Source of the DNA: Phaeoceros laevis
Lineage: Eukaryota; Anthocerotophyta; Anthocerotopsida; Notothyladales
DNA: 36,826 nucleotides
NCBI GenBank assembly: GCA_049999765.1
Contig: JBNGIQ010005020.1
Coordinates: 1 to 36,826, forward strand
Reading direction: 5' to 3'
Of this stretch, positions 34,919 through 36,826 are shown piece by piece. Position numbers and translations under genes: made by a program. The notes beneath the pieces are model-generated. The model saw only the letters and a list, made by a program, of their open reading frames with translations, was not told the DNA's origin and did no database searches. Within the stretch, counting starts at the first letter, position 1. Each line of letters begins with the position of its first letter.

Positions 34919-36826
34919 ATGGCCACTACTTGGCTCAATTTTGCAGGTAGACACTGCATTCTGCTTTTCATCGTCAATTTCATTCTATCGTGTAAAGCCA
35001 ACTTGATCCCAGAAGCTAAGCAGGTAAGAATATATGTCATGCGGCTGCTGCAACTTTGAAAATATGCAATTATTGGTAATATACTTGCGTTTTCTAAAGT
35101 CCTAGAGTATAATATTTCTGTGCATTAACATACTAGGTATATATTATACATCTTGATAATGCTCATTCGCTTGGCTCCACACTGGACATTGAGTTGGCTG
35201 GACTACGTCATAGCAAACTATTAAGCCTGGTACACAATAGGTACATAAAGATATTTTAGTCTATGAACAAAATTATTTGTGTACAATTACAGAAGGCTAA
35301 TATTACCTTTTTCTGCTTCTTTTCAGTGTGACAGCCGCCTTTGACTCTCATATATATAGTTATAAGCATGTATTCGATGGATTTTCTGCAGTACTAACAC
35401 ATGACCAAGCCGCAACTTTGTCAGGTATTTTAAACTTTATTAGTCTACTCAGATCTAATTTTTGATGAATCCTGAGCACTTTACTTAGCCCAATATGGGT
35501 AAGAGGATCAATTGAACATCATCGAGATGTTTGCAAGTCTATTTTCTAGTCTGATATTTAACATTGAATTGCAGAAATGACAGAGGTTCTATCTATTTTT
35601 CCTAGCACTATGAACGAACTTCAAACGACACATTCATGGGAATTCCTTGGATTTGATCCCGAAGAAAATCAAATTGATATATTAGGAGGAGGAAACTATA
35701 GTACTGATGTCATTGTAGGTGTACTAGATTCTGGTAAGAATAAACTTTGTTGAATTGGTCAACCAAACATCTACTTTTATTATCAAATGTAAGATGGAAA
35801 TTGTTGTGTATAGGTATTTGGCCGGAGTCACATAGCTTCAAAGATGATTCATTCACTCCCATTCCATCTCGCTGGAAAGGAAAGTGTGTACACAGCGACA
35901 GTTTTGACCCTGCCATACATTGCAACAGGTATGCTATATCTTCTTTTAGAACATGGGATTGGAAGGTGTATTGATTTCGTAGTATTACGAGGAATCCTTC
36001 TGGATAACAAATGGATATTGAAATAACAGAAAATTGATCGGTGCTCGATATTATATTAAAGGCTATCTTGCAACAAATTCTTCATTGGAAGGAAGTACAT
36101 TATCTCCCAGAGATTGGATAGGTCATGGTACACATATTTCTTCAATAATAGCTGGTAGAGTTATTGATAATATTAATTTGTTTGAATTAATGAATGGAAG
36201 TGCAAAAGGTGGTGCTCCTGGTGCTCGAATAGCTATGTACAAGGTAAGCTAAAACCTTCTATGGTTCAAACTTTTGTGATCATGTCCTTTTGGTTTGTAT
36301 CTAAGCTTATTTTTTGTTTATCTTTCTTTAGGTGTGCTGGCCTAAAGGTTGTAACTCCGCTGATACCTTAGCCGCGTTTGATGATGCTATCCATGATGGC
36401 GTCGACATTTTATCCATATCTTTGGGTAACCCACCTCCTCAACGTGAATACACCAAAGATGCAAATGCTATTGGCACATTTCGTGCAATGCAGAAAGGCA
36501 TATTGACAACATTGTCCGCCGGTAATAAGGGGCCTGAAGGAGGAAGTGTGGTTAACAGTGCACCATGGGTACTCACAGTAGGTGCAAGTACCATGGACCG
36601 TCGATTTTCCACCGATCTAAGTTTGGGCAACAACATCACATACAAGGTCCAACAATTTTGATTTTGATAAATTTGCATATCTAATGGCAAAGTTATGGGT
36701 TCCAATAAATCCAAAATATACAGGTGTATTCTGGATCTATCAGCTTGCCGGATGCGACACCTTGGTTGCAACTTATTTTAGGCAGGAAAGCTGCAAATAG
36801 TCCATCAAACGTTTATAATGCAAGGT
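34919..36826 (+). CDS. Subtilisin-like serine protease (plant subtilase), 5' part, cut by window end
   Basis: Exons: 34919-35023, 35137-35240, 35327-35424, 35575-35733, 35814-35928, 36030-36243, 36332-36646, 36724-36824, with the next donor GT at 36825-36826. They encode the first 403 residues in frame. A signal peptide (HCILLFIVNFILSC) is followed by the I9 propeptide (VYIIHLDN ... SYKHVFDGFSAVLT). Then come Asp154 in [11 protein letters not shown], His226 in GHGTHISS and oxyanion-hole Asn330 in LSAGNKGPEGG. The protease-associated insert, catalytic Ser and Fn3-like domain lie beyond the window. ATG 34919 gives MATTWLNF; an in-frame ATG at 34907 (MRRLMATT) is the alternative. Intron positions match the subtilase at 24212-27748, except for one extra intron after the codon for Ser155. 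The coding sequence is much more AT-rich than that paralogue. Confidence 0.96.

Overview
This is nuclear DNA of a land plant. Genes are split by short GT-AG introns, there is one nuclear-type tRNA gene, and the protein families are plant-typical: an LRB/POB1-type BTB protein, an organellar prolyl-tRNA synthetase, an aminoalcoholphosphotransferase and plant subtilases. A complete 16-exon epsilon-tubulin gene is the best clue to the organism. Epsilon-tubulin belongs to the basal-body/centriole toolkit, which flowering plants and conifers have lost, so a seed-free plant with swimming sperm is likely: a bryophyte, lycophyte or fern (a cycad or Ginkgo is less likely). Gene size and density fit a bryophyte best, but that is inference. 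No bacterial operons, CRISPR arrays or viral genes were seen.

Layout. 1-98 is a (CTCCT)n microsatellite. 99-5427 has no recognisable gene and is followed by a 100-N assembly gap (5428-5527). 6169-6768 (+) is an intronless 199-aa protein of unknown function with a small upstream ORF in its leader. 9218-10918 (-) is an LRB/POB1-like BTB-BACK protein. A tRNA-Lys(CTT) lies at 11330-11402, between it and a divergent 7-exon F-box gene (11525-13661, +). 14239-17104 (+) is an 11-exon plastid/mitochondrial prolyl-tRNA synthetase with one GC-AG intron. 17.3-19.7 kb holds a CACTA-like miniature element, a tRNA-like relic and tandem duplications. 19857-23086 (-) is epsilon-tubulin. 24212-27748 (-) is an 11-exon subtilase. 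29340-32487 (-) is an 18-exon aminoalcoholphosphotransferase with a 10-nt microexon. 34919 to the window end (+) is the first eight exons of a second subtilase.

The exon models for the F-box protein, prolyl-tRNA synthetase, epsilon-tubulin, both subtilases and the aminoalcoholphosphotransferase were built by hand. Splice sites were matched to reading phase and family sequence, and every join keeps frame. The genes do not form one pathway. They are neighbours with separate jobs: ubiquitin-ligase adaptors, organellar translation, flagellar basal bodies, secreted proteolysis and phospholipid synthesis. No undescribed multi-gene system is evident. The most interesting signals are the intact epsilon-tubulin gene with a duplicated splice acceptor, the microexon structure of the phosphotransferase gene, the GC-AG intron, and the compositionally contrasting subtilase pair.
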